A DNA stretch of 52,915 nucleotides from Liolophura sinensis. Its lineage: Eukaryota; Mollusca; Polyplacophora; Chitonida; Chitonidae. Made by a program: the position numbers and the translations under genes. This document shows positions 13,000 to 25,665 of this stretch, in pieces. Each line of letters opens with the position of its first letter. Position 1 is the stretch's first letter. Under the pieces are notes generated by a model. The model worked only from the letters and a program-made list of their open reading frames with translations. It was not told where the DNA came from and did not search any database. The DNA lies in NCBI RefSeq assembly GCF_032854445.1, contig NC_088295.1:30748470-30801384 (forward strand), in the 5' to 3' direction.

Positions 13000-13700
13000 C
13001 ATACGGTCTATGAGACGAAGACGACCGGTGAGATATTCCTAGCCTGCAGCATCTGCTTGTCTCTCCACTAATGAGCCTAAAGTCACCGGCGTAATATGGC
13101 GCTGTCGTGAACAATCGTGGCATTAGGCCGTCAGAACCTTACAGTCTTGTCGCACAAAACCTGCCAGATGTTTGCGACTTGTACCGCCAAGGTTTGAGGG
13201 ACCCGTCAAAAACGCCTGAGGATAAGTTTCAGGAGGTCCCAATCCAAAGGTCTCCTTCACTGACGACACAAACGGCGACTGATAATTTTTTCCATTTTGC
13301 GGTTAATTTAATCGGTGGATCTTCCACATTGTGTTGGCAGATCTTCCTACAGACGGGCTTGTCCCAACGGAGGTGTTTCCAAACGGGAAACCAATTCCAG
13401 GGAGAGCCCTGCCTGGTTGCCATAGTCCGATTACGCCTCGCCAGATGCCCAGTAGTTTAACACGCTATTAGATGGTTTGGCCCATGTTCCGCAGAGCTAA
13501 TTCATGTTGGTTGCTTCTTGGGACAGATGCTTCAGATCGCTTTAGCTCATTTTCCCTAGCCGGGCCTCCTACGGAGGAGGTGTTGCCAGTGAGTCCCCAG
13601 AACAGTGTTAACGGGACCTCCCTTCTCTCTTCATCTAGAAAGCAAATTAATGGTAAGGCGTCAAATGCGCACCGATGATGATGCCATCAATGAAAAATAG
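13000..13700. promoter_or_regulatory. GC-richer non-coding block
   Basis: The composition shifts towards GC, with overlapping open frames on both strands (117 codons plus, 64 codons minus). Neither frame shows domain-like patterns, and no splice-supported continuation is visible. Motif-like words include GCGGTTAATTTAATCGG and CAGAGCTAATTCATG. It could be regulatory DNA or an unrecognised exon. I favour non-coding. Confidence 0.2.
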
Positions 13701-14810
13701 GGACTCAATCCTCTCGAGTAGGGTAGCGTGAGGAATCCCTGAAGAAATCTAAAACTTTGAAATCCTCTGATCTCCTCTTGCAGTCGTGCACATGCCTATA
13801 AAACTTTTAAGTTTATGTGTGTTTTACTGAGTGCCAAATTCTGAACATTCAGTTATCTTTTGGCACACGAATGAGACATTAACATGTTTTATGAATCCCT
13901 GAATATAAGTTACCACAAAAATATTTGCCACATGTAGCCAAATAATATTCTCTATTACTGATAAATAATGTCCAATACACCCTCAAAGGTGAAAAATAAT
14001 CTTTCGATCAGATTTAATCTGTATTTTCTTTTGTCTCTCATTTGACTTAACGATAATTTTTTTCCAGTTTTTTACGTAATGATTTGTCCAGGTAATAATG
14101 TAACTTTAACCGATGCACAGGAAACTACAATAGGCATAGTTCACGTTCTGTCCTATATTCATTGTGTCTGTATTTACGTGAACAGGAAGGGGCTAAGTGC
14201 TCACGTTGGTGACATAACCCTATTCTAGACTCAGTCGTCGCTTATCTCGCCTATTGTTTCCTCGATGTTTTCACAGTCGCGTGTAAAAAGCTTCAAATGG
14301 TTTATGCACGTGAGTTGGGGTGGCACTCAAAGGCTTTCGACGATATGGGAGTTCTTTATTTGACAGCCGCCCGGTGTCAGTCTCTTCACACTCAGTGAAT
14401 TGCACGCAATGCTATAAGGGGATTTCGTTTCGTTTTTCGTCGCCAGCGTACATACAAGCAGAAATAAGGATAACGTTCAGTACATGCTTTTGTTTAGACA
14501 TACTTGACCTAAAGCCAAAAAAAATGTTTTTTAAAGTTGATTTTGCAGTAAAAAAAGTTCATTTCTACGCCGATATTTATGTATTCGATTCTCCACGAAA
14601 TCGTAGCCATCATTTACTGCTCTGTATACTGAACCTCAGTTAAATACCCTTCCAAACGTTCTTTTGGAAAGTTAGCTTTCCGCTGTCAGGGACGTGGGTT
14701 CAGTCCCATCCTTGGAGAGGAAATTTCCTACATTTTTCTGATTTAATTATTCTCGAGACCTTGATGGCAATAAGCATGAAGTTCGTTGAAGAACAACTGC
14801 CTTCCTCCAA

Positions 14811-14996
14811 ATTTATTTATTTGTTTGTTTGTTTGAAGTTTAGCACCGTGTTCAAGAATTTCCACTGTACTGAATGTGACCTATGTCACAGTAACTTGCC
14901 CACGGGGGCTTGTGGTTTTATCCGGTGGTTTTATAAGTGAAAACTTTTCGAGTATGACACCAAACAACAATCAAATAAATAAGTTTTCCGAGATAG
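14811..14996. mobile_element. decayed SINE type A pieces, back to back
   Basis: The left end reads as a minus-strand SINE tail (ATTTATTTATTTGTTTG then GTTTAGCACCGTGTTCAAG). The right end reads as a plus-strand tail (ATAAGTGAAAACTTTTCGAG, then CACCAAACAACAATCAAATA). Two opposed 3' tails within 190 bp suggest two insertions or an inverted duplication. Much of the body is lost. Confidence 0.45.
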
Positions 14997-16950
14997 TTTG
15001 ATATTTTCTTGTTTTACTTTAAAGGCAAAGAAAACAGTAACATGAAGTTTCAGATGAAACAAAATTAAACACTGTCTGGGAAATTAGCTCTATTTCTTTC
15101 TATTTTTTTTAGAATTTTGTCCACTTGGTAAAATGTATTTGAAACCTTGGATTCTACAGTGGTGTTTTCTAACCATACTGAGATAAGTATCAGTTTTTTG
15201 CTACTTAACACATGTAGACTGCTATATTTTATCACTGCATTCAAGAATCCGACTTAAAAAGAACTATTTCAAGCCAAAAATATGTTTGTGACGTCATTGA
15301 TAAACTCATTATGCGTCTTAACAGACCGCCGTAGAATCCTATGTTTTGAAAGCCCTTTTCTCGGTTGGAAAAATTCTTTAAAATAGATTAAACCATTGTC
15401 CTGGGCAATGTTTATCTTTCGTCTGATATGTATACTAGTTATTTCTTTAAAGTTTGAAGTTGACTAGTTTGCCTTTAATTTGATATTACCCGGTTTCTTA
15501 CTCATTCATACTATATCTTACTTTATTCTTGAGAACGTGAGAACGGCGTTATAGATACGAGTCATCGTATGTTACTATTGTAACTTTTTGTAACATGTTG
15601 GATCGAATATAATAATATAGATGTATTCCTAGAATAATTCATTTGTGTTAATGTCAGAAAAAAAAACACAAACACACAGAAAAAAGACAGAAGTACTAGT
15701 AGTCAAATACCCCCGGAAAGCCACAAGCCGATCATATTGTGCCTTCCACCATTTATCCGCAATGTGAGACCACATGCTTAGTTGCGCCCGAGTATCTTTT
15801 AATTACAGACGTTATTAGGCCATTAAGCGTCACAACACATTCGTCAGGAATGGAACACAAACCGGCCTTGTTGCGAGCCTCAGCAGTCTTCTGGGAGTCA
15901 AGCTTATTCCTCACACAGTGACAAACGTCTCACAACGCTTAGCTAACTCCGAGACCAGGCGATACGGTGACGACTCCTATGCTCAGATTTCTCTTCCGAA
16001 GACCCTGTAACCCGTCATTATCAACATTATGCAATTTGCTTTAATTATACATCGGCTGCTTTAAGAAACGCCGTTTGACAGCTGAAAGAAATATGGTCCC
16101 GGTGCCTATCGGAGGACGGATCACACAACAATATGCCGGAACACGGAGTTTCGTCGGTTACAGCCAGGTCCGTGTACTTTATGGCCTCGTGGTTTGGAAA
16201 ACACAAAACCATTGTCAAAAGTTCCAGGACAATTGACAATAAACGTATGCTACTTTAGGGGATTCTGGCAGGAAAGATCAGGAAATGGATGTTCAAAAGT
16301 ATATCAAAAGTTAAGGCAATCTTAAACAAAACAGAATTTTGAATAACCGAATCTTGCCCTCAAATTATGGATGAGCAGGGTCGATGACAAGGGATGTCGA
16401 ATTCTATACCAGTCGTGGTTTCACTGTAGCTGTAATTTATTTATAATATCGATAAATAGTTGCAGCACCTCCATCCTTTGCTTCGGCTACCTTTTTTTTT
16501 TAAATTGTCGTATACGCCACTGCTTTCTTAGACAAATACAAGTCTGGGTGTGTGTGCTTATGCGCGTGTACATGTGTGTGTGCAATGAGGTAAAAGTGAG
16601 CGCAGACCTTTCGAACTTTTATCGCGAAATATCGGTTAAAATCCGAGACGGGTCATGTTTAAAATTTCAGTGCATCTGATTTGAATCTTTAAAATAAGCT
16701 CCCATAGTGCTTAATGATATTATTAATAATAATTAAAATAATTATAATAATCAATAAATTTGTCTGCATCCGCTCCTGCTTGTTACGAGGAAACACCATT
16801 GTTAATCAATGATAGAAATAACATTGAAAGTAATTTTAAACAATACCAGCATGATTGCATGTACAGGCCTAATTTCGACTCACCTACAGGCTATGACACG
16901 TTAAACTCCGTAACGCCGTCATCCATTTTGTGTACTCAATACAAATAAAC
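14997..16950. other. gene-less stretch
   Basis: This is AT-rich sequence with no exon, RNA gene or mobile element that I can support. A GTGTGTGTG-like purine/pyrimidine stretch around 16549-16583 and an AATAATAAT-rich patch near 16720-16760 are simple-sequence drift. Confidence 0.5.
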
Positions 16951-17130
16951 TATATTCATTACTTTAAAAAGGGCGTTTTCCTTTCAAGTATTCACATGCT
17001 TCCAAAAGTATGGTCGGCTTATGGGTGGAGGAAACTCAAAATCCTGAGGGAACCAGCGCATCAGAAAAATGTCCTTTCGTCAGATTGCTGCCAAGACTTG
17101 CAGCCAGAGCTGGCTTCGAACACTTGAAGG
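16950..17130 (-). mobile_element. strongly decayed SINE type A candidate
   Basis: GGGTGGAGGAAACTCAAAATCCTGAGGG resembles, in broken form, the antisense GGTGGGAGGAAACC..GAGCCC..GGG segment of type A SINEs. No head or tail is preserved, so the call rests on this one segment. Confidence 0.25.
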
Positions 17131-18980
17131 CAACCTCATTAGATATCTAAACAGATGCAGTCTGTGTATAACTTTCGCCAGAGATTTTCCTAACATTATT
17201 ACAAACCCATTGCAAGAGTTACAACCCAAAACTTGCATATTTACGACGAGTGAACTATATGACTATCTTTTAAACTGATGTTTTTATATCTCTACAACAG
17301 TTAAAATTTCGTTTGTGAATTGTTTCTCTGGTCAGTTGACGAGTGCAGATTAACTCTTCATTTTTTTTCATAATATGCTACAAAAGAGCGTTGGGGAAAG
17401 AGATGTCACCAGACTTCATAACGTGCCTATTTCTGGTTATTTGTAACGATATATTTATTGGTTAGTGGCAATATTCAAATAAGATTTCATCATAAATATT
17501 TATATATTCATACATTATCATAACCATGCATTTCAAAACACCAATGAAATAAACATTATAGTTTCTGGCAGATGTAGGGTTCATGAGTGAGGTCATATGC
17601 TTATTTATCACGGGCAGTTACAAGAAGCCAGCATGGGAGTGGGACAAATTAAGCGCGTTTTGGATTTCTTAACGATCTTTGACAAAGCTTTTTCTTTTCA
17701 AGTGTTTACATGATTCTGTAACTTGTTTTGGAAAAATTTGCTCCAATGGCTACGCAACAGTTTTCTGATAATATATATCCACCTGTCAGAATCACGCAAC
17801 TTACAATTCATCTCTATTCCAGGCAAACATAAATATATTATGAGTCATTCTGACACGACCGAAAGAAGAATCAGGAAAAAAAACGTGTGAGATATTTGAG
17901 TTAAAGAAACGAAACCCTTTATTTGCCTGTCTAGCCAAAATTAAGTATCTGCGAGGAAACTTGATTAAGCATCACAACTTTTTCACCTTTTGGTAGTACC
18001 TGAACATAAATATTACCTCGCACTATTTTCTACAGGTGTATTGTTTCACCTGTTTACCGTAATCTGTGTGAAAATCTAATTGAATCTGAACTGTTGAGAC
18101 TGTGTTCATCTAAGGTTGTGTAGTTTTACAATGCTGTCGAGCAAAGGTCCTCGTACTTCATTGAACTCATCTTGTAGGCACCATGGTGTATCTGTCAAAG
18201 ATTGCATCGCTCAGAGTCTTACACCTTTAACTATTACCGGTGGTTTATGACTTCTCTTATCTAACAGAAAGTTTAAGTTCCTCACCAGTAGTTCGTCAAC
18301 CAAGCACTTTGTCAAGTTGACAGGCTGCTCCACAAATGTTCAGACAATAAGAAACAATGAAGCCTCACAGGTCTGGCTCGAAACATTGGCGACCTTTTAG
18401 TCAAATGTCACCTAAACTGAATTGGTCAGAACTCAATCCGGCTATGGAGATAATTATTTAACCCTTTCAGATGTTATCTTCCTCAACTCATATGTCGCTA
18501 GTTCTGCTCGTGGAAATCAATCAAAGAGAATAGAACTGTTGTGGAGGCCCCCGCTTAAAGCATTGTCCGGTGATAGGGTTACGTGAGGTAAGGGATCCAG
18601 TGACTGCTCAGACGGGCCGAATTTCCCGCTAATCACAGATCTAGTGTGGTCCACGACAGAACCTTTTTCTAGACCCTGTCTGTAATGATATTTACTCTGA
18701 CGTATGTTAGACTACACAAAATGTATGTGCTCTACCTGTCACTTCCCGAGGAAGTTCCGTAAATTAAGTGACGACACTAACTAACCCCTTAGGCTCTAAA
18801 AGTTATAGATTTTCCCGCCATATATGTAACAATAAGACCCAAACATATGCTCTTCGGACATTCTGCACGGCACTTAAAACTTGTAACTTACCTTTAAAAA
18901 ACCTGTAATCAACCTTTTTGTAATATTTTGCCTGGTCATCTGAAACGCCTAAGTATACATTTGGAAAGTTATCTTACTTG
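17131..18980. other. gene-less stretch
   Basis: No gene is seen. The part at about 18100-18700 is somewhat GC-richer and contains words such as GGTGATAGGGTTACGTGAGG and CAGATCTAGTG-like sequence without a sustained open frame. It could be another regulatory block, but the case is weaker than for the blocks listed separately. Confidence 0.4.
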
Positions 18981-18981
18981 T

Positions 18982-19215
18982 GGGCCCGGGGAAGTTTGGG
19001 GGGTGGGGAGACCAAGACGCTTAACGCTCTCTCTCTGCAGCTAACCATGCTATCACCTTATGAGGCGAATGCTGCTACGGTTTGTCAGGTGGTGAACATA
19101 GTTTTTTTTCCATACTCTGGGCACTCCGCTTTCCATCCATAAACTTAACTGCAGTCGAATATATGTGTTCAGCACTAATCAAATAAATGAATGAATAAAT
19201 AAATAAAAAATAATT
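18982..19215 (+). mobile_element. decayed SINE with a G-rich left edge
   Basis: The right end, CAGCACTAATCAAATAAATG followed by AATAAATAAATAAA, is a typical plus-strand SINE tail. CTCTGGGCACTCCGCTTTCC matches the type A body loosely. The left edge (18982-19009) has four G runs, GGG, GGGG, GGGGGG and GGGG, with loops of 1-6 bases, a possible G-quadruplex. Whether that run belongs to the element is unclear. Confidence 0.4.
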
Positions 19216-19360
19216 GGCCTACCAATCGTGAACCATAATACAAATCTCAGATCCATAATCGCAAGATCATTTTACCCAAAAACATCGTTCAACAGAAAAA
19301 ACCAAACAACTAACAAAGTATGTATGTAAGCTAAGAAATTATTGAATAAATCCATGCGTC

Positions 19361-19800
19361 GAAACAGGCATTCGTATACCAGCCGTCAAACAAGATGGAT
19401 GCTCCAGCCTCCAGGTCAATAATCGCAGGACCAATTACCAAAACAACGATTAACACAAACACAAAGAATTTTTAAAAAGTACATAAAATACGAATTTAGG
19501 ACGAAACTGTGCAAAAAGAGAAGCAGTCAACAGTTTCCAATGATGCTGGAAAGACGCAAGGCCTGTTATAGGCCATTGAGTAAAGTCAGAATTCAAACTG
19601 TGTACCATGCAAGCATATAAAAGCTGTCGATGATAAAATATTACTCTCAGTCGAGCTTTCATTGCAACTGTTCATATACACAACGTGGCGATCTTATTCA
19701 GCACGGTGGATAAAAGGCTCCTAGCCCTATTTAAGCGGAATAAGACACAATCGTGAAGCGGAGCGCCATATTTATTTACAAGAGAATTATATTCTTATCA
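19361..19800. repeat. repeat family R1, copy 3 (uninterrupted)
   Basis: This copy aligns along its length with 3270-4085 minus the SINE there. It shows GTCGAAACAGG, ATAATCGCAGGACC, CCAAAACAAC, GAAGCAGTCAACAG, CAATGATG, CACGGTGG and TTTAAGCGGAATAAGACAC. It gives the best view of the family because it is not broken by a later insertion. No inverted terminal repeats, poly-A tail or coding frame is obvious, so its class is unknown. Confidence 0.65.
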
Positions 19801-19859
19801 TGTAAAAAGAAACAGACAACGTGCAGTTTTAGAAGAATTATTTGGGCTCTAAATCTAAT

Positions 19860-20060
19860 TAATATCGACAACGTGTACTATGCAAGTTTTAAAGTTCACC
19901 TGTTGACATATCCCGCGTGGTGATTGTGTTCAACACGATGCATATACATACCTTATATACTGTAAAAGCGGAATTGGACAGAGCGCCAGAGAAGATTATA
20001 TACATGTTTGCACATCACATGACTTGCAAAAGTTACACATTGGGAATAATATATTGAATC
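19860..20060. repeat. repeat family R1, partial copy 4
   Basis: This matches the right half of the family only: TTCAACACGATGCATATAC, then AAAAGCGGAATTGGACA and AGAGCGCCAGA. These correspond to the words at about 3950-4025. It follows copy 3 directly in the same orientation, as copy 2 follows copy 1. Confidence 0.55.
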
Positions 20061-22210
20061 CCAGTTGACAGATGCCGTTTGTCTATATGTCTGGTATAAA
20101 CTTTGTATTCGCACACAACCATATAAGAACAGATGGACATCTTAGCGTGAGGGGCCTAATCTTCACACCTGTTTGTGTCACATCACACATATCTTATTGT
20201 GGACGGGGCACCTCTACTTTGTTCAAACATGGCAAAGTAAAGCACTTCCGGGGGGTGCTGGTCTGTAATTATCCACAAAGGCTTCCCACCATAAACCAGG
20301 AGTGATTTCCGATCCTCCATGTTTTATAGCCACTGCAGCTAACTTCGGACAGAACGTAAAACAGCATGTTTATACGCGTTGTCCACATGGCAGCTGTTAT
20401 ATAGATATATACCGATAACGCACAATAGAAAAAAAAACAGATTTTCGCCTTTATAACAAAGACAACGAAAAAAGGCTCGACGAGAGCAATTTGAGAAAAC
20501 TATAATATTTAATCTATCCCGTAGGGAGAATATTAGGAGTATGTTTTTCAGCCGAGAAATCTGTGTTCAGTTTGTCAAGACAGAAATATACAATTAAGAA
20601 GCGTCCCTGGATATTGTCGCTTAATTTCACACAGATTTGCACAATTTCGCTGGGTCAGGACACGCTGATGTCAAACTTTCTTAGCATGTTTTACCAGCCT
20701 TCAAGATATTAAGCGCAGACTAACCGCAAATCGATTGATCTTTGCTGCACACTTTTTCATTCCGTAATAAGTGATACCTGGGACTATGTACAATACGGAA
20801 AGAATACATACAAGGACAAAACCGGTGATCGCATCAAAAAACGCAATGAAAGGCACAAATTTTATCAATGGATAAAATGACATTTATTATCATACATATT
20901 TTTCAATATAATTTCCAAAACATTCTGAAAAAATACCCGCAACAAATGTTTCTTTTATCTGAACGGTGGAGGACATAGATTTATGGCTCATGTAACAAGC
21001 GAAGGCACTCGTGGAACAACTTTACAACCGCGAGAAAATTGAGCATTGAATCCAGTGGCACAATAACAATGAATGTTATAGAAATACTATTTCAGATAAT
21101 ATACAGGGCGTCCTCTCGTATTAAGCTATCACGCTAGAGAAGTCTTCTGAGTGAAGTTTACATTATTTATTGAATAAGATCATAGTGGCATATGCCGCCA
21201 TCAAATGTACAATATCTGGAAATATTAAAGGCTTTCCCGGTTTAGAAGAGATCTGGCACCTGCCTCTTCAGTCGGCTTCTAACCAGTAATTATTCCACTT
21301 CAGTGGACGTATTCAGGACCTATAGAAACAGAGTGTGAACATTACACTCCCTACTGGTTAAAACCACTGTACAGCAGCAGTGGAGTAGAACAGTTCGAGT
21401 TAACAAGCCAATGGTACAATAGATCGGAGTCAACATTGTGGGTCTCAACAAAAAACTGCGGGTATAGAATATACACGGATTTATCTAATAGCCCATTTGT
21501 CCCTGTGCATTACAACCACATTAATTCTATCGGGTAAAATAGAGCGTAGTAAATAAACGTCGCTGATATTCGCAGTTAAAGCGTAAATATCTTAACATTG
21601 TGACTGGTCTTATTCGTTCTACTGAACATATATAGGCCTAATACTTCAGCTTGTGGCACACGAATGATGTGCAGGGTACAAGCCTGCTAACTGTTCAACA
21701 TATACATTACCGTATCGCCTCTGTACACATCAAATTCCTACACCATATCAGTTGTTTTAAAAAAAGAAAATCAAACTTGAGATAAAAACAAAAAAGCCAT
21801 AGTAGAAAAATTGTTATACAGTTGAATTCGAAATATTTCCACAGATCTGCCTCGACTGCATACTAACGTCAGGTATAAAATACTGAATTCAAACAATGAA
21901 ATACTTTTCCTGTATGCAATATTTTGCTGTATCACAAAAGTTCAAATACGTGTCTAACAAAATATGGAAGCATAGTTTGTGCATAGTCTCTGTGCATAAC
22001 ATGAACATTCTCTCTTCGCTGTAAAGTGCAGTTGTCACGAAACTTAGAGTAATATAGCTTTCTTCTTAAAACTTGGCGTTAACACAGTTTTGGGTGGCGA
22101 ATGGGAAGTTCAAGAACCAATTCTCAAAACATTCGAAGGAAAGTCAAAGCCCAGAATTTGTCTATAAGGCCACAGAGTTCCGTGTCATGCAGAATTCCAA
22201 TAAGACCGTT
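20061..22210. other. 3' flank of the bHLH gene, no further gene seen
   Basis: This AT-rich region lies downstream of the minus-strand bHLH gene and presumably contains its 3' UTR. A minus-strand AATAAA is present at 21166-21171, about 1.0 kb past the stop codon, and another TTTATT on the plus strand lies at about 20884. I cannot tell which is used. No exon or mobile element is recognised. Confidence 0.45.
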
Positions 22211-23053
22211 TTACTTCCTCAGAACTGGCGCTGCTGGGTATTTGGGATGAAGTGTGGAGTAGGACACCCGTAAAGAATCCAAGGCGCATTGGCTGCATGT
22301 ACACGGACCAGCCCAGCGACTGTACATGGTGTGACGGTCGTGAGATGACAGTGCTGAGGATGCCATAGAAATCACAGAATGAGCAGAAACGTCTTTGCTA
22401 CTGGAAACACCCACGGGTGGTGAAACACGAGGGTCGGGCAACCCGTTCGGGAGGCGGTGATCCGGTGGGGATGAAGGTGCCGGGCTTACTCTTGGTACGG
22501 CTGCGTGAGGTAGTAAAGATGATAAATGTGGAACTGACGGCAACACTGGCAACTGTGCGTGGGCCGGGCGCTGACCGGTGGGACTGGGCCGATGGACGGA
22601 CGGGATGTTTACGGACGGGGTACCCCCGGAGCGTCGGGCAGGATGGGTCTGGTACACATCACTCACCAGTTTCTTCATTTCATCTAGAGAGCTGTTCAAC
22701 ATCAGAATGTAGTTCTTCGCCAGTAACAAAGTAGCGATTTTGGACAGTTTTCGTACAGATGGACCATGGGCATATGGCATCACTTCTCGGAGGCCGTCCA
22801 AGGCGGAGTTCAAGTCATGCATTCGACGGCGTTCACGGCTGTTGATTTTCAGGCGAAGTTCTTGAAGTTCCCTTTCGTTCATACATTTGCTGGCCAAAAC
22901 TCCCTTTTTCTTTATCTTCCCAGTAAGCTGCCTAGTTGGTGAACTGGAATCACTTCTGCACTCATCCATATCCAAAGACTCCGTTTCATCAGTTGACGAC
23001 ACACTGTCCAAGTCAGTAACATTGATAATTTCTGTAAACTGCTTCTCATCCAT
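22211..23053 (-). CDS. olig: Olig-family basic helix-loop-helix transcription factor
   Basis: This is a complete single-exon gene of 280 residues, placed in the nucleus as a DNA-binding regulator by family knowledge. Residues 66-134 form the bHLH domain. The basic region is [17 protein letters not shown], followed by [18 protein letters not shown] and then helix 2 [30 protein letters not shown] and YILML fit Olig (vertebrate Olig1-3, fly Oli) better than BHLHE22/23, which as I recall them have DELRAVIPYAHSPS and YILMQ. The N-terminus (18-38) is acidic and Ser/Thr-rich, residues 145-225 are proline-rich, and a cysteine motif [10 protein letters not shown] stands at 247-256. The frame stays open upstream to 23104, but the first ATG is at 23053, with A at -3 and G at +4. 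Olig proteins specify neural cell types in vertebrates; the role here is inferred. Confidence 0.95.
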   Translation of the reverse strand: MDEKQFTEIINVTDLDSVSSTDETESLDMDECRSDSSSPTRQLTGKIKKKGVLASKCMNERELQELRLKINSRERRRMHDLNSALDGLREVMPYAHGPSVRKLSKIATLLLAKNYILMLNSSLDEMKKLVSDVYQTHPARRSGGTPSVNIPSVHRPSPTGQRPAHAQLPVLPSVPHLSSLLPHAAVPRVSPAPSSPPDHRLPNGLPDPRVSPPVGVSSSKDVSAHSVISMASSALSSHDRHTMYSRWAGPCTCSQCALDSLRVSYSTLHPKYPAAPVLRK

Positions 23054-23221
23054 GATTCTGTATTTGGCAATATTCCTAATTCGGGAATGAACTACGAAGT
23101 GCAACTTTTAACCTCAAAGTTTACAGTCTGAAGATCAGCAATCTGAAGATGTTTCCTTGCAAGACATAAATGACCAAGTGTGTTTGATGCATAGAACTAT
23201 ATACCTGAACTCTCCAGTCAA

Positions 23222-23300
23222 AGTGTTCAGCTCACGCGAGAGGGTGGAGCTTATATTGAGAGAAGTTCACGCCCAGTGGATGTCGACCAATCAGATTGTC
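23222..23300 (-). promoter_or_regulatory. candidate core promoter of the bHLH gene
   Basis: On the minus strand an AATATAAG box lies at 23251-23258 and an inverted CCAAT box (CCAAT on plus at 23287-23291) about 35 bp further upstream. If the TATA-like box is used, transcription would start near 23222 and give a 5' UTR of about 170 bases. The order and spacing are reasonable for a TATA promoter, but there is no transcript evidence. Confidence 0.4.
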
Positions 23301-23939
23301 CCCAACAGTGTTCCAGCTATCTGAATAGAGGCCGCCAAAACGGATAGAAAGGAAATTAAGGGACTTTACTCGCCAGGACCGCCTCTTTCCTTTCATGCGT
23401 TGTTCAAGGGCCGGAACAAACTGCTTGAGCAGACTTGGCATTTCCCTTAAACAACTCTGCCTATAAGTACGAAGTTTTCTGATATATATATATACTTTTT
23501 TTTTAACTTATCAAAACTTTAACTTAAGAAAACTTACGAAACTTTAAGAAAAAATAAAGTGGTATAATTCTTATAAAGGTTTGCTCATTGTGATTTCAGT
23601 CGTTCGTAAACCTTCACTGTTTATTCTTTTTGTGCTCTATGAATACCGATTTCCATCGGTTTATCCGCATAGAAATATCCTCTGATCTTTGGTGTGATAT
23701 AAAAAGAGAAGTTTGTAGGAAGGTGGTGCACAAATCCAATTTTAAAACAAATATTTTACTAGACTAGAGGTATATTTACTAACACATGCCAAATAGTGTT
23801 TGAAAAAAATCCGTTATGGATAAACCAAAATAGTTTTATGTCTTTGTCAGCATAAGTTACAAACAATGAGTTAATAGCCAGTTCAGTATATTAAATAGAT
23901 TCGATGTCCATGTATGATTGGTCAGTATTTCGCTACGAA

Positions 23940-24170
23940 CTTAAACAACAGACGCATGTTATGGTTTAAGCAACATACGGGTGTTCAAATACCAGACACG
24001 TGCTTTGGTTTAAACAACTCACACATGTTATGGTCCAGTTTTCTCAACATGAATCACACGTGTTCATATTGCCCTAACCATGTGGGTAAAACTGTGCTTG
24101 CTAACAAGGCAAGGAATTAGGTGATACACAAAGATTTGTTATTGGACACGTGACAGTGGCACGTGTGGCT
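23940..24170. promoter_or_regulatory. cluster of four CACGTG E-boxes in degenerate repeats
   Basis: Exact CACGTG sites stand at 23997-24002, 24057-24062, 24147-24152 and 24160-24165. They lie among imperfect repeats of the type ACRCATGTTATGGTTTAA..CAAC. Such palindromic E-boxes are bound by bHLH and bHLH-ZIP factors of the Myc/USF/CLOCK kind. Olig proteins are reported to prefer CATATG-type sites. The cluster lies about 0.9 kb upstream of the bHLH gene and 2.3 kb upstream of CTU1. Confidence 0.4.
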
Positions 24171-25530
24171 AACAGCGGCGTGTGGCTGTCAAGAGGCATC
24201 CAGATTCACCGCTTATACACCTTTATATATATAGCCTCTTGTACGATAGACTTAGCTGACAATCCCTGCACTACCTTTGTAATGCTACATAATCCCCTCA
24301 TTGGTGATGTGTGCTGATGTCAAATCAAGGACTAGAAGTGGCGAGCTTGGGAGTGGGACAATAGCCAGTTACCATACCGTGACTGAGGAGAACCATCACT
24401 TACCATTGTGTGCAAAAACTTCACAGATAACTGATGTCCAAAAAATATTTCAAGCCGATCGCGTAGGAGTTTAGCGAGTCTAAAGACTATGTTCATGACA
24501 AGGCGAATGGCTCCACGGGGTTCTGTAGGTATAGGACAGATAAGATGTGTATACCCCTACACAAAACAGTTTTGAAGCTTTGTCAGTGAGCTGGGTGATC
24601 CAATTATACGAACATATGTTTTCATTTTTACAAATAATTTTGGAGCCCATTGAGTTTTCAGTTCCAAAAACTACGCACAGATAAGCATATCGGCAGTTTT
24701 ACGAGTGGTTGGAAGCTGAGCGGGATACCGTTGCTAAATGGTTCACTTAGAGAGACTCAATCATTTACAGGCACTGTATTATGTACGCCCCAATCTATAA
24801 AGAGGTACTCGTATACAGCGATGCGAGTACCGTAAAGAACGGGGAACGAATCAAAGTGCAAACAAATCAAAGTACAAACGATTCGATTCACACTTGACAA
24901 AGATCCCGGCATGTAGGTCGAAAGTGTATGAAAACTTACATTTAGTGGTGCCTCGGCTCCAGTATTATTATTTTCCAACTATCTTAGAAAAGCAACGCTT
25001 GACCACACATTTGGTAATTTATCCTAATTATTTCATCAGCTCCAAGGCGCGTTAATGCACGATGAGTATCAGGTGAACTTTTCTGTCTATGATCTGACGA
25101 TGGCGTGGAAAATGTCTACATGGCGATTTTATAAATTCAAACCTCAATACAGTTCTTTGTCCTTTAATTGAGAACATGTTATATAGTATGTGTGCATTAA
25201 AATGACATTATGTTGAAAGAGAAATTCATGTCATGCATGTCGTGGTTTCATAGTCGTTACATTGAGGACGAAATTAAGTATAAAAGTGATGTTCTTCCTT
25301 AAAACCAGTATAATAACTAAATAAGTAATATTCGTCCTCCTGGACAAACAGATGTTCTTCCCTGGAGGAAGTAGGTTTACAAGTGAGCTATATTAAATGG
25401 ACATGCTGGCCTTTGGTTTTGAGCGGTCATTTGTAAATTCTACTGTCATACACGTGAGTTATATTAACTGGCTATGCTGGACCTTTAGAGCAGCAGCCCA
25501 AACTCATAAACATGGATATAATCACTGAAC

Positions 25531-25665
25531 ATTTGTTTTATTTTATTTATTAACTGTATTGAATCACTAATTTGATTGATATTTCACTCTGACCACGGCG
25601 GTTAGCATTATAGCGGAGGAAAGCCACGACCATCCACAAACCTCCCTTGATATTTATTTGATTTT
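25531..25665 (-). mobile_element. decayed SINE type A fragment
   Basis: Antisense of the type A body and tail can be followed through TTTTATTTATTAA, TTGATTGATATTTCACTCTG, ACGGCGGTTAGCATTATAGC and GGAGGAAAGCCACGACC. The head is missing. Confidence 0.55.

Larger units (their letters stand above)
7807..14810. other. gene-less stretch with three GC-richer blocks
   Basis: I found no exon or RNA gene in these 7 kb. The longest frames are 113 codons at 8280-8621 minus and 117 codons at 13107-13460 plus. Each lies opposite another open frame, as GC-rich non-coding DNA often shows. The blocks at about 8100-9320, 11880-12480 and 13000-13700 are listed separately. The intervening DNA is AT-rich, with homopolymer runs and no clear repeat. 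Confidence 0.5.

Noticed and set aside
13107-13460. 117-codon frame on the plus strand
   Set aside because: It starts from a non-ATG codon context and is mirrored by a minus-strand frame. It has no recognisable protein features.
22417-22734. 105-codon frame on the plus strand
   Set aside because: It is a shadow of the proline-rich and bHLH region of the Olig-type gene.
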